This document shows positions 16,693 through 25,788 of a DNA stretch of 58,581 nucleotides, piece after piece. The stretch's first letter is position 1. Every line of letters begins with the position of its first letter. Source of the stretch: Neiella holothuriorum. Lineage in GTDB: Bacteria; Pseudomonadota; Gammaproteobacteria; Enterobacterales; Neiellaceae. The notes beneath the pieces are model-generated. The model was given only the letters and a program-made list of their open reading frames with translations, was not told where the DNA came from and made no database searches. The position numbers were made by a program, and so were the translations under genes. Where the stretch lies: the NCBI RefSeq assembly GCF_019457915.1, contig NZ_JAHZSS010000026.1, forward strand, positions 1 to 58,581. The letters are read 5' to 3'.

Positions 16693-17224
16693 CTAATGCC
16701 GATCAGTTAGGTTTAATTTGAACGCTCATCTGAGCCTGAGAAAAATCCGGTACAACAATTGTTGTATCGGACTTATTGTTCGTGCAGTTATAAGACACTC
16801 CTGCATAATCTGTAGCAAGGAAAGCCCTTCAGTTTGAAGTCATTTGTTCGTTAGAACGGCAGGATAAACAAGTTCGCTTAACGACAATGTCACAAGCTCT
16901 TAAGAAGTTCAGGCGTTATGGGGATTATTACTTTCTTACAACCTAATCCGCTATGTCATGACGCAGGTGGCATGTTGACTTAAGGGCATATGGCCAAATC
17001 AGCTGAACTTTGACAGTTATTCAATACATAAGATTGTATTTTTAGTGACAGGCCTCTGAGCTCACTAGGCACATGGCCCAAGCTGGATGAGGTGCTATTA
17101 ATTCGGCTACTTGATTCTGCCAACTCGAAGGTGGGAAGGTTTACCCAAGGTGTGTAATAAAACCAAAGCCGTCGAAATCTCCCCAAAAAAGTAATGCCAG
17201 CCAGATTAACTGACTGGCATTAGC
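16693..17224. repeat. IS-like/MITE-like repeat, copy 1 (about 532 bp)
   Basis: Direct repeat of 20015-20460. Imperfect terminal inverted repeats: left CTAATGCCGATCAGTTAG, right (complement) CTAATGCCAGTCAGTTAA. No long frame survives; a short minus-strand frame of 68 codons (16980-17186) is not conserved in copy 2. Compared with copy 2 it has 83 extra bases (16996-17078), bounded by the short repeats ATATGGCC and ACATGGCC. Copy 2 therefore probably lost this segment by slippage or recombination. The right end also contains a hairpin (TAATGCCAGCCAG / CTGACTGGCATTA). It follows the Tsx-like gene. Confidence 0.8.
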
Positions 17225-17267
17225 CAATCGAAGGACTTTGTCATTCAGGCCCTATTTGCTATGGCAG

Positions 17268-19781
17268 CTAAATACCATTTTGAAGATGGTTTCGATACTG
17301 TTGCTGATACCGCTCGGTAAATGTTACGAACGCCACATCACCAAATGCCTCGCCACATTTCTTGAGCGCAGACATGAAGGTCAATGGATGCTGGTGATAA
17401 TTTTCGTTCAACAAATCACAGTGCCACCCTTGCTGCTTAACGTAGCTCGCAATAACGTGTTGCTCTTGGGCTAAGTAATTGAACTTTCCTGAGGGCAAGG
17501 ACTTGTTTTTCGCCTGTTGCTGTAATTGCGTAAAACGTTTGTCTTTGTCGCGCAGCAGTGTTGCTCGGTCAGTGCCAACAATTTCCTTAAAACGAGCATT
17601 GTAGTTAGCTATGACCATGCGCTCGCCAATTTGAAACAGTGAATTGCCATCATAGCCATTGATGAACCTAATCCCTTTCGCTTGGAGGCGTTTGCTCAAC
17701 AAGTCTTGTATTTGACTCAGCAAATGCCTCATTTGCCCCTCATAGATTTTACTTTGGCGATCCTTGGGCAATGACTCTTTGGCCTGCAGTTGCAGTTGTC
17801 GCTCTTTCTTGATCGATGAACTCTGAACCAGATTTAGACTGCATTTCAAGCCAGTAGCAGTGAGCAATAAAAATTGTTCACCGGACAATCGCTTGGGATT
17901 TGATAAAAAGGTTTCGAGCAAATTTTTACGATCAATACAAGCGGATAAACCGAACAGGGACGATGAGCTGAACAAAGCGATTTGGTCAGAAAACCCTGAG
18001 TTACTATTTGTATTCACGGCGTCATACATAAATGCGGGTTGCGCCAATTTGATAGCCCGACTCGCGAACTCGCCAGTCACGTGGTTGACCTTCCGCTGAT
18101 AGTTGACTGCCGCGCCGTTGTTAGTTAACCATGATGGTGCTTTCGCGATGTCTACCGCAACAGGATATTCGGCGTTAACCATAGCAATGATCTTCTCGAT
18201 TTCTTTTTCTTTGGCAAGGACTTCTTGTCTTTGCTTTTCAGCCTGTTCCAATTTTGCTTGTTCTGCCACTTGTTCTTTTCTGGCTTCGGCTAATTGCTGT
18301 TTTGCGAGGTTAAAGTCAGCTTGTCGCTGTTGTGAGTATCCTACCCACTCCGGTTGCCATAGATTTGGCCGTAAATATCCTCTGCCAGGAACACAAGTCA
18401 GGCAATAGGATGTCCGATCGGTTACTGCCGCATCAGCGACATAAATTTGGGCCAAATCGGCCAACTGTTGCGGGTTTTGAGCAGCATCAAATTGCGGCTT
18501 TAGTGTTGCAAACTGCTCAGCAAAGCAAAGTCGTTGTAAATACTGAACCGGCACGGCATATTCCATTTGCTGGGCCTTGCTAGACCGGTTGCCGTAAACG
18601 TCAGGTGAATAATTTGGGAGAGTCCAACCGCTCGGATGACGATACTGTTTCAAATAGTTTTCGTCACAAGTTTGATTGAGGGCGTCATACAATTCCCGCT
18701 GGATGCCGGCTTCCCCTATTTGTAAAGCTTTCTTTTGCCATTTGTCGGCTGGGACCGATGCTTTTTGTTGTGCCAGTTTGGCGACAGTTTTGCGTAGCTG
18801 TAAGAGACTAAACTTGTTCTTGTTGACCGCTTTTTCCAAGCGTTTGTAGTCGTCTAACCCTTTAAGTAATTGCTGAGCTTGCTCAAAACTGAGATCAGAG
18901 ATGGCTGTTGCTGCGGTGACAGACGCCGTCACATCGGCTGGTTTTTGCGAAGGCTCATCGAACGCAAGATCTAAGGTTAATTCTGGCTCTGGTGGCCATT
19001 CTCCAGCCTCCAACGCTTTACCTGCTTCCAACACCGCGAGATATAGAGGATTATTTTCTATCTCTCCCTGCAGTGCTAGTTTTGTCTGCATTGGACAACC
19101 TAAGTTGCTTGTATAGCTCTTCGACATCACCAACATAGCCGGTTGAACTTCGCCATTGGATTTAAATTGCGAGTTTGCTTGATTGAGGTTTTCGAGGCCT
19201 TGCTTACAGCCGATATTACAGCTGTACTGCATCGTCGAAGGCGCGGATTCGCAATAGGTTGCGAGCTTTTGATAGATAGCGATGATCTTATCCATATTGA
19301 CACTGCCATCTTCATCTCGGAAGTTGGCATCTATCGGAGCGCTCGATGCTTGTTTGCTACCGCCGGTTTGGCCATGGTTTTGTTTGGCTATTGCTTGTTG
19401 CAAACTGGCTTGAGCTTTCGCTTTGAAATCTGTTGTTGTTTTGCTGTTGGTATCCGCTGACGTTGGTTCTTTTAATTGCGAAGCGGTCATTATTAACGGC
19501 ATCAGGTGAGGATTTTTGGAATTGGCGCGATTCATTGCAGTCACGGAATAGCAGTTCATCATTGACTGCTTAATAGCCACTGCATTGCCACTGAGGCTAT
19601 CGAGTTGTCTAATCTTGTTTGCTTCTGTTGCGCACTTGTCAACGCAGGCTCCTTTACAACTATTGGCGACAGCTTCAAGTTGCAAAACGTACAAATCAAC
19701 GTCGCTAGCATGTGCTTTAGATAGTGCTGACGCAGCTACCCACAAGAAAATAGCAATCTTATAAGTGAAAAAATTCATCAT
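17268..19781 (-). CDS. Large exported protein of unknown function, cargo of the composite unit
   Basis: An 837-residue protein that I do not recognise. Residues 1-25 form a signal peptide (hydrophobic core IAIFLWVAASALS, cleavage near AHA-S). The mature N-terminus is cysteine-rich (CKGACVDKC near 38-46, YCESAP and CNIGC near 185-205). Residues about 495-550 form a charged Q/K/E-rich coiled coil. The C-terminal 300 residues appear helical and carry further paired cysteines (SACIDRK, LKCSLNL, WHCDLL, KKCGEAFG), suggesting a disulfide-rich periplasmic or surface protein. AGAGGA precedes the tandem ATGs (19781 or 19778). It is the only gene between the two IS-like repeats. No function is proposed. 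Confidence 0.85.
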   Translation of the reverse strand: MMNFFTYKIAIFLWVAASALSKAHASDVDLYVLQLEAVANSCKGACVDKCATEANKIRQLDSLSGNAVAIKQSMMNCYSVTAMNRANSKNPHLMPLIMTASQLKEPTSADTNSKTTTDFKAKAQASLQQAIAKQNHGQTGGSKQASSAPIDANFRDEDGSVNMDKIIAIYQKLATYCESAPSTMQYSCNIGCKQGLENLNQANSQFKSNGEVQPAMLVMSKSYTSNLGCPMQTKLALQGEIENNPLYLAVLEAGKALEAGEWPPEPELTLDLAFDEPSQKPADVTASVTAATAISDLSFEQAQQLLKGLDDYKRLEKAVNKNKFSLLQLRKTVAKLAQQKASVPADKWQKKALQIGEAGIQRELYDALNQTCDENYLKQYRHPSGWTLPNYSPDVYGNRSSKAQQMEYAVPVQYLQRLCFAEQFATLKPQFDAAQNPQQLADLAQIYVADAAVTDRTSYCLTCVPGRGYLRPNLWQPEWVGYSQQRQADFNLAKQQLAEARKEQVAEQAKLEQAEKQRQEVLAKEKEIEKIIAMVNAEYPVAVDIAKAPSWLTNNGAAVNYQRKVNHVTGEFASRAIKLAQPAFMYDAVNTNSNSGFSDQIALFSSSSLFGLSACIDRKNLLETFLSNPKRLSGEQFLLLTATGLKCSLNLVQSSSIKKERQLQLQAKESLPKDRQSKIYEGQMRHLLSQIQDLLSKRLQAKGIRFINGYDGNSLFQIGERMVIANYNARFKEIVGTDRATLLRDKDKRFTQLQQQAKNKSLPSGKFNYLAQEQHVIASYVKQQGWHCDLLNENYHQHPLTFMSALKKCGEAFGDVAFVTFTERYQQQYRNHLQNGI

Positions 19782-20014
19782 TCCTCTTTAAACGTGGTGG
19801 ATATTTCAGGTTTTTAGATAGGAATAAGGAATCCAATCTCTCCCCTACATTAGTTAACATTGAATCAACAAGCCAATAAGAATTCGAATCATTAGTGTCA
19901 ACTTGTTTAAATAATGAATATTTTGTTCTTACTGTTAAATGGACATGTTGTGCCGTGGGTTATCATGGGGCCACTGTGGTCGCGGAAACTGATAATAAAA
20001 AGGCCTCAAATCGG

Positions 20015-20460
20015 AGTAATGCCGAACAGTTAAGTTCAATTTGAACGCTCATCTGAGACTGATAAAAATCCGGTATAACAATTGTTGTATCGGACTTATT
20101 GTTCGTGCAGTTATAAGACACTCATTGCATAACCTCTGGCAAGGAAAGCCCTTCAGTTTGAAGTCATTTTTTCGTTACAACGGCAGGGTAAACTAGTTCG
20201 CTTAACGACAATGTCACAAGCTCTTAAGAAGTTCAGGCGTTATGGGGATTATTACTGTCTTACAACCTAATCCGTTATGTCATGTTGCAGGCGGAATATT
20301 GGCTTAAGGGCATATGGCCCAAGCTGGATAAGGTGCTATCAATTCGGCTACTTGATTCTGCCAACCCGAAGGTGGGAAGGTTTATCCAACGCAATAAAAC
20401 CAAAGCCGTCGAAATCTCCCCAAAAAAGTAATGCCAGTCAGCTTAACTGACTGGTACTAC
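20015..20460. repeat. IS-like/MITE-like repeat, copy 2 (about 446 bp)
   Basis: Direct repeat of 16693-17224, differing by scattered substitutions and by lack of the 83-base segment. Left end AGTAATGCCGAACAGTTAAG; right end (complement) TAGTACCAGTCAGTTAAG. Long identical stretches remain, for example around 20080-20110 and 20200-20260. No coding frame is maintained. The region upstream (19782-20014) is the promoter area of the 837-residue gene and is A+T-rich, with no other recognisable element. Confidence 0.8.
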
Positions 20461-20466
20461 CCAGCA

Positions 20467-20482
20467 GGCCCCTTTTTTAATA
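20467..20482. terminator. Right half of the split bidirectional terminator
   Basis: GGCCCCTTTTTTAATA is the partner of AAAATAAAAGGGGCC at 16671-16686. It lies 15 bases from the stop of the SIMPL gene. As separated, neither gene has this terminator unless the long-range stem forms; other hairpins in the repeat ends may substitute. Confidence 0.75.
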
Positions 20483-20497
20483 CCTGCGTGATATGGA

Positions 20498-21205
20498 TTA
20501 GTCCGCTAGGTAATACACCACCGTTGAGACCACCCGAACTTTCTTGATATGAGGGCTATTTTTGTCTCGCGATGAAATAGAAAACTGGCCTTGCGAAGCG
20601 GTTTTGATTTTGCCTAATTGACTGTTGGAGTCGGCGGCAAACTTTTCCGCCACTTTGCGGGCATTCTGAGTTGCTTGCTCGACCATCTCGGGTTTAATTT
20701 CATTTAAACCGGTAAATAAGTAGTCGGTTCGGTAACTACTATCTTCCAGCGTGATGCCTTGTTTTCCTAATTCTAAGAGTTGGCCCATTGCTGATCTGAC
20801 CTTGGCCACATTAGTGCTGTAAACCGTTAGGGTTTGCTGTGCGCTAAAGCGAAATGGTGGTCGATCGCGGCCATAAGTCTGGGCGTGGCGATCTTGCATG
20901 GCAGGTGGCGCGAGCGTTAATGACTCTTCATCCACGCCATTGAGCAGCAAAAATGCCCTAATCTTGTCGGCGTTATTTTGCAGTGCTTGATATACCGCTT
21001 GTTGCTCATTGCCGGCAACACTAAAGCGAATGGGCCAAATAACAATGTTGGCTTCAACTTCCTGCTCCGCTAGCCCTTTTACCGTCACTGTGCGATCAAA
21101 GCTGCGATATTCCCGCACGGCATCAGGCAGAGCCATCGCCAATAGCCACAAACCCACAACAATTGAGATCGCGATGAGTCCCGCGGCGAATGGATGTTGT
21201 TTCAT
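20498..21205 (-). CDS. SIMPL (DUF541) domain periplasmic protein
   Basis: A 235-residue protein with an N-terminal membrane anchor or uncleaved signal (residues 8-27). The rest is a SIMPL domain: RTVTVKGLAEQEVEANIVIWP near residue 38, the central TLTVYSTNVAKV, and the late AVATARKVAEKFA-type helix (ARKVAEKFAADSNSQLGKI). The family, which includes YggE, is linked in some bacteria to oxidative-stress tolerance, but its biochemistry is unsettled. It faces the inserted composite unit, whose right edge is only about 30 bases past its stop. Confidence 0.85.
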   Translation of the reverse strand: MKQHPFAAGLIAISIVVGLWLLAMALPDAVREYRSFDRTVTVKGLAEQEVEANIVIWPIRFSVAGNEQQAVYQALQNNADKIRAFLLLNGVDEESLTLAPPAMQDRHAQTYGRDRPPFRFSAQQTLTVYSTNVAKVRSAMGQLLELGKQGITLEDSSYRTDYLFTGLNEIKPEMVEQATQNARKVAEKFAADSNSQLGKIKTASQGQFSISSRDKNSPHIKKVRVVSTVVYYLAD

Positions 21206-21320
21206 TAAGTACTCCGAATGCTACGTTAAATGAGCTGCGGTTTAGTGTAGCGGTATTTATAAGCATGCAGTGACCACTGATGGTGAGAATTAATTGGTTG
21301 AGTTGGATCACGCCGCTGAA

Positions 21321-21376
21321 TGATAACGTTTTCAATCTGGCGTCAAATCGCTTTAGAATTAATGAAAGCGTTTTCA
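21321..21376. promoter_or_regulatory. LacI-type operators upstream of the GH9 gene
   Basis: Two LacI/GalR-family operator palindromes lie upstream of the GH9 gene: TGATAACGTTTTCA (21321-21334) and TGAAAGCGTTTTCA (21363-21376). Their central CG dinucleotides are 42 bases apart, four helical turns, which would suit cooperative or looped binding. A weaker match (CAAATCGCTTTAG) lies between them at 21344-21356. A sugar-responsive LacI-family regulator is inferred; its gene is not in this window. Confidence 0.6.
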
Positions 21377-21468
21377 TTTTGACTTCTGAAAAATTTGTGC
21401 TGGTAGCAAGGCAACAACTCTACAATCAATAACAATGATCATCGGCCATCGGTGACGGAGAAAATCAC

Positions 21469-23319
21469 ATGAAATCCAATATATTATCGCAGCGCCTTAG
21501 CGTTGCATTAATCGGACTGGCTGCGGCTGGCGTGGCAATGACGGGCTGCTCAGGTGGTGGATCGGAAGCACCAGCGAACCAATCGGCGCAGCAAGCAACG
21601 ACAGCTGACACGATTCGACTCAATCAGCATGGCTATGCGCCCGCTGCGACCAAACGAGCCACCATTGTGAGCGAGAGTAAGTCGCCACTGACTTGGCAGA
21701 TTATGTCTGCGGACGAGCAGCAAATGATCAGCGGCGTCTCGCAAGTGTTTGGTGCCGATGGCGCTTCCGGCGAACACCTTCATCAAATTGATTTTTCAGC
21801 TCTACAGTTGCCCGGACATTACCGCTTAGACGTTGCTGAACATGGCAGTCGCGAAGTCTCAGTCAAAACCCAGTTGTTCGATAATTTATATGTGGATAGT
21901 GCGCGTTTTTATTACTTTCACCGGATGGGCGAACCTGTCCTTGCTGACTACTTGCATGATCCAAAACATGCTCACGACGCGATTCACCCCACAGACAACG
22001 CATTGCCGTGTTTTGATAGCTGGTGCGGTGATGGGGTGACGTTAAATGTCAAAAATACCTGGTATGACGCCGGCGACTTTGGTGCTTATCCGGTTAATGC
22101 TGCGATATCTGCTTGGACCTTACTCAATGCTTACGAGTTTGGTGCGCGGGTATTTGAGGACGATGAACTCACTATTCCTGAAAGTGGTAATGGTACGCCA
22201 GATCTACTCGATGAAATACGTTTTGGTAGCACCTTTATGGCGGGCATGTTGCCACCGGAAGGTCAGCTTGCGAGTCACAAAATTCATAATCAGGAATGGA
22301 GTGGTTTTGAAGGCGATATCGTAAAAGAAAACGCGATGGAGCGTTATGCTCAACCACCATCAACCGCAGCAACCTATGCAGTGGCGCGTAATGCAGCGCA
22401 TTTAGCGCGTGTGTTCCTGCCTTATGATGAGTCTTATGCGCAGCAGCAATGGCAAGTTGCCAATGATGCGTGGCAGCGAGCCGAGTCGAACCCTGTTGTT
22501 TATTACTCATCGGACACGGTCGACTCGAATGGCGGCGGCGATTATGACGACAACAATGTGGTGGATGATCGCTATGCTGCCGCCGCTGAATTGTGGATAA
22601 GCGCAACCGTATTGGCTGACGATAGCCGCGAATCATTTGCCAGCACTGTGCGCCAATCTCCAGACTTTCTAACCTTTGATGACGATGGCGCGCAGCAATG
22701 GCAGTGGGTACAAGGCGCTGGCTCATTGAGTTTATGGTTGCACCGCGAAGCAGTCGGCCTGACCGTAGATGAAATCGCAACGTTGGAAGGGCGTATCGAA
22801 ACTACTGCGACGCTGGCTGCCGCGCGTTTGCAAGCTAGCGGTTACCCCATGCTCTACAATCCAACCGCTGCGGAGCCTGAGCAGATCTGGCCATGGGGCT
22901 CCAATTCGTTTGTACTCAACCGAATGATTGTTCTTGCCTATGCGCATCAGATTACTGGCGATATCGCTAAGCTCGAAAATATGCACCAAGGCATGGATTA
23001 CTTGCTGGGCAATAACCCACTAAACCTGTCATTTATTACAGGTTATGGTCAGCAGTTTGAGGAAGATTTACATGACCGAATTGGCTTCCCTTTATTGCGT
23101 GATCAGGGCGTAGCATTTCCGCCGGGCTGGGTTGCTGGTGGACCATTAACGGGTTGGAAGGGCTGTGATTCGGCTACGCCTGAAACCGTGGCACCAGCTA
23201 AGCGTTATGGGCCGGCTGGTACGGCGCCAGAAGCTTGGTGTTCAAAGGAAGTAGCCATTAACTGGAACAGCCCGCTGGTGTGGGTAAGTGCTTACCTCAG
23301 TGTTAACCCTCTGAATTAA
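21469..23319 (+). CDS. GH9 cellulase-family lipoprotein
   Basis: A 616-residue glycoside hydrolase family 9 protein. Residues 1-27 are a lipoprotein signal with lipobox MTGC. Residues about 47-140 form the N-terminal Ig-like domain (IRLNQHGYAP start). The GH9 catalytic barrel follows. The nucleophile/base region is WYDAGDFGAYP near residue 197; later motifs are YLLGNNPLNLSFITGYG and DLHDR, and the catalytic acid lies in SKEVAINWNSPLVW near residue 600. It likely cleaves beta-1,4-glucans or cello-oligosaccharides at the cell surface or in the periplasm. The LacI-type operators upstream suggest sugar control. It is a lone gene, not part of a visible polysaccharide locus. Confidence 0.9.
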   Translation: MKSNILSQRLSVALIGLAAAGVAMTGCSGGGSEAPANQSAQQATTADTIRLNQHGYAPAATKRATIVSESKSPLTWQIMSADEQQMISGVSQVFGADGASGEHLHQIDFSALQLPGHYRLDVAEHGSREVSVKTQLFDNLYVDSARFYYFHRMGEPVLADYLHDPKHAHDAIHPTDNALPCFDSWCGDGVTLNVKNTWYDAGDFGAYPVNAAISAWTLLNAYEFGARVFEDDELTIPESGNGTPDLLDEIRFGSTFMAGMLPPEGQLASHKIHNQEWSGFEGDIVKENAMERYAQPPSTAATYAVARNAAHLARVFLPYDESYAQQQWQVANDAWQRAESNPVVYYSSDTVDSNGGGDYDDNNVVDDRYAAAAELWISATVLADDSRESFASTVRQSPDFLTFDDDGAQQWQWVQGAGSLSLWLHREAVGLTVDEIATLEGRIETTATLAAARLQASGYPMLYNPTAAEPEQIWPWGSNSFVLNRMIVLAYAHQITGDIAKLENMHQGMDYLLGNNPLNLSFITGYGQQFEEDLHDRIGFPLLRDQGVAFPPGWVAGGPLTGWKGCDSATPETVAPAKRYGPAGTAPEAWCSKEVAINWNSPLVWVSAYLSVNPLN

Positions 23320-23426
23320 TTTGAGATACAGATAATGGTTTACAAGGCTAATGTAAATCATTCTCATTGTGCTCGTTGTATTTTTTGAATGTCTCAGCAT
23401 ACAATGACCTACTTTCCTAAAGGGTT

Positions 23427-24992
23427 TTGGCGTTACAAGGGTTTATGTTTAAGAATTTAGCCACCAGCTATGCGGTAAAAATCAGTCTGTATTACCTGAT
23501 CTTCGGGTTACTGTGGATCTTGTTTTCCGATTGGTTGCTCAACGCATTGGTGAAAAACCCAGACCTAAACGAGCGCCTGCAAACCTTTAAAGGTTGGGTT
23601 TACGTAAGCCTGACAGCCTTTCTTTTTTATGTCTGGGCAAAGCGCTCACTGACAAAAATTCAGCAACTCACCATTCTTGATAGTTTAACGGGCCTAAAGA
23701 ACCGCCATTGGGCCATTAATTACGGCCAATCTTTAGCCTCAAAAGATGCCCGTTATTATCTGATTGTGGTGAATATTGATGACTTCAAACTAGTAAACGA
23801 TTCAGAAGGGCATGCCAATGGCGATGCCATGTTAGTTCACCTAACTGAGATCCTACAAGAGTGGGCGCCCGATCCCGATAAAGTAGCGCGTATCGGTGGT
23901 GACGAATTTTTGATTTTTGATACCGTCTCGGACTATACCGAATTACGGACATCGCTTAGTCTACTTGCCGTTAAGTTGCGGCAGTCACGCCACTTTATCA
24001 GTAAGACCATGCCATTTAGTGCTTGTATCGGCGTGGTGTGTTTCCCCGATGATACCAACTCCTTCAAGCAGTTGCTCTCTGATGCCGACGCCACCATGAG
24101 CCATGCTAAAAAGCAGGGGCATGGCCAGATCAGCTATTACCATTCCTTTATGAATGAACAGCTCAAGAGCAGGGTTAATCTGATCAAAGCGCTCCATGAA
24201 GCCGTGGAAAAACGCGAGTTTGATATTCATTATCAACTTCAGGTCGACACTCAGACTAATAAGGTGTTGGGCGCGGAAGCGCTATTGCGCTGGAGCGTGA
24301 TGCAGGTACCCGTCCCGCCAAGTGAGTTTATTCCCTTGGCTGAAGAAGTTGGGCTGATCAATCAAATCAATGAAATTGTAATCACCAAAGCGATTCTGCA
24401 GCTCAAAGATGCCGGCTTGTTAGGGGGAACGATTCCCAAAGTGGCGATTAACTTGTCACCCATGCAATTTCAAACTTCCTCTGATGCTCACGCATTGCTT
24501 GAAATCGCCAGCCGCTTTGCGAGCGATTTGCCTTATGTACGTTTCGAAATGACCGAAACAGCGGTCATGGAAAATGTTGATGAGGCGTTGGTGATCCTGA
24601 ATCACTTGGCCAAGCTAGGCGCGTCGTTGTCGATTGATGATTTTGGTTCAGGCCATTCTTCGTTGGGTCGTTTACGTGAGCTGCCGATTGATGAAATTAA
24701 AATTGATCGCAGCTTTATTCGAGATATTCCCGGCGACCCTCAAGGCGAAGTGATCGTAAAAACCATTATTGCTATGGTCGAGACCATGGGGTTGGATTTA
24801 GTGGCTGAAGGCGTTGAGTTAAGTAGCCAGGCCGCTTTCTTGATCAAGCACGGCTGTTCGGTTCATCAAGGGTTCTTATATGCCCGCCCGGTTGCTTTAA
24901 CAGAGTTGCTTGAATCTGAACCCTTAATGAAGTTACTGGGTATTGGCCAAGAAAAAAGCGGCAATGTTACGCCGCTTTTTCGCAATACCTAA
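23427..24992 (+). CDS. Membrane-anchored GGDEF-EAL cyclic-di-GMP protein
   Basis: A 521-residue protein. Two membrane helices at about residues 13-37 and 49-70 flank a short periplasmic loop. They are followed by a GGDEF domain (DSLTGLKNRHWA; intact RIGGDEF near residue 155) and an EAL domain (EALLRW near 285; DDFGSGHSSL and EIKIDRSFI later). Both catalytic signatures look intact, so cyclase, phosphodiesterase or both are possible. The inhibitory RxxD site before GGDEF seems absent (PDPD in its place). The last codons overlap a terminator hairpin. No sensory domain beyond the short loop is evident. Confidence 0.92.
   Translation: MALQGFMFKNLATSYAVKISLYYLIFGLLWILFSDWLLNALVKNPDLNERLQTFKGWVYVSLTAFLFYVWAKRSLTKIQQLTILDSLTGLKNRHWAINYGQSLASKDARYYLIVVNIDDFKLVNDSEGHANGDAMLVHLTEILQEWAPDPDKVARIGGDEFLIFDTVSDYTELRTSLSLLAVKLRQSRHFISKTMPFSACIGVVCFPDDTNSFKQLLSDADATMSHAKKQGHGQISYYHSFMNEQLKSRVNLIKALHEAVEKREFDIHYQLQVDTQTNKVLGAEALLRWSVMQVPVPPSEFIPLAEEVGLINQINEIVITKAILQLKDAGLLGGTIPKVAINLSPMQFQTSSDAHALLEIASRFASDLPYVRFEMTETAVMENVDEALVILNHLAKLGASLSIDDFGSGHSSLGRLRELPIDEIKIDRSFIRDIPGDPQGEVIVKTIIAMVETMGLDLVAEGVELSSQAAFLIKHGCSVHQGFLYARPVALTELLESEPLMKLLGIGQEKSGNVTPLFRNT
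24952..24982. terminator. Terminator overlapping the 3' end of the GGDEF-EAL gene
   Basis: AAAAAAGCGGC / GCCGCTTTTT with an 8-base loop lies inside the last 14 codons of the gene. Both strands have A/T runs, so it could serve both this gene and the convergent lipoprotein gene ending at 25013. Confidence 0.75.
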
Positions 24993-25012
24993 ACCAGGCT
25001 TTTAACTTACCG

Positions 25013-25612
25013 CTATTGAGTGCTGTCGCTACTCTCATCTTTTTTACGAAGCGATAACGCCAGTGCCTTGGTGTGCACTACAACAACTTGATCGCCAACC
25101 GCGACTTTATCTAAGTGCTCGGGGTGACGTCTTACTGGCAGCGTTGACACCGCTTGGTTTGGTCCGCGTAACGTGACGGTTTTGTTTTCCAAATCGATGG
25201 CAATAATGTCTGCAATAAGCTCCGTTGTGTCGTGCGCTTCGATGTTTGGATTCGCACCTTGCTCTGCCATATCGAGCTGCTCAGAGCGATTAACGCGAGG
25301 GGAGCCGTCGTTAGCCTGAACATGAACCACAACCGATTCGGTGTATTCGGTATCTACTAAATCGCCAACTGCGAATTGATCAAAGTTATTCACGGCTTCT
25401 GATGCCACTAGCGTAACTTGCGAACCCGCGCGTTCAATGGTGAAGGTGCGCGATGGTTGGTCAATACCAATAATTCTTGATGTGCTCGTTGTGGTACTGG
25501 TTTGTATTACTTCTGGCCCCACGATCTTTTCGCCTGGCTCCGGCGTTGTCGAGCATGCGCCCAGCGCTAGTGTGCTTAGGCCAGCTAAGCAGGCTAACAG
25601 TGCTTTATTCAT
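25013..25612 (-). CDS. Lipoprotein of unknown function
   Basis: A 199-residue lipoprotein (lipobox LGAC, Cys at residue 20). The mature part has two similar beta-rich segments: IIGIDQPSRTFTIERAG with VGDLVDTEYTESVVVHV, and IIAIDLENKTVTLRGPN with VGDQVVVVHTKAL. This suggests a tandem duplication of a small OB-like or SH3-like fold. I do not know a function for it. It converges on the GGDEF-EAL gene and appears monocistronic. Confidence 0.8.
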   Translation of the reverse strand: MNKALLACLAGLSTLALGACSTTPEPGEKIVGPEVIQTSTTTSTSRIIGIDQPSRTFTIERAGSQVTLVASEAVNNFDQFAVGDLVDTEYTESVVVHVQANDGSPRVNRSEQLDMAEQGANPNIEAHDTTELIADIIAIDLENKTVTLRGPNQAVSTLPVRRHPEHLDKVAVGDQVVVVHTKALALSLRKKDESSDSTQ

Positions 25613-25788
25613 AGTTCCCTCGTTAAAACAGTGCGATTGATTGGTCGGACAACCGCAAGCCTATTTAGTTTCGAATTGGCTAATTTATTACTTGAATTGA
25701 TTAGGTTTTCACCACTACTGCGAGTGCTGAACGAGGCAAGTATGGCGCAAAAAAATAGTTTTGCTGATGGTTTCGGAAATTTACATGG

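Larger units (their letters stand above)
16685..20468. mobile_element. Composite transposon-like unit inserted in a terminator loop
   Basis: Two directly repeated IS-like copies (16693-17224 and 20015-20460) flank one gene. The outer edges are bounded by CCAGCAGG at 16685-16692 and 20461-20468, reading as an 8-9 bp target-site duplication. Removing the unit and one copy restores a perfect bidirectional terminator. The inner edges of the copies have no matching duplication, so the block appears to have moved as a unit. No intact transposase is present, so it cannot move by itself. The family of the parent IS is unknown to me. Confidence 0.75.

Noticed and set aside
16980-17186. Short gene inside repeat copy 1
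   Set aside because: The frame is disrupted in copy 2 and spans the 83-bp difference; no ribosome site.
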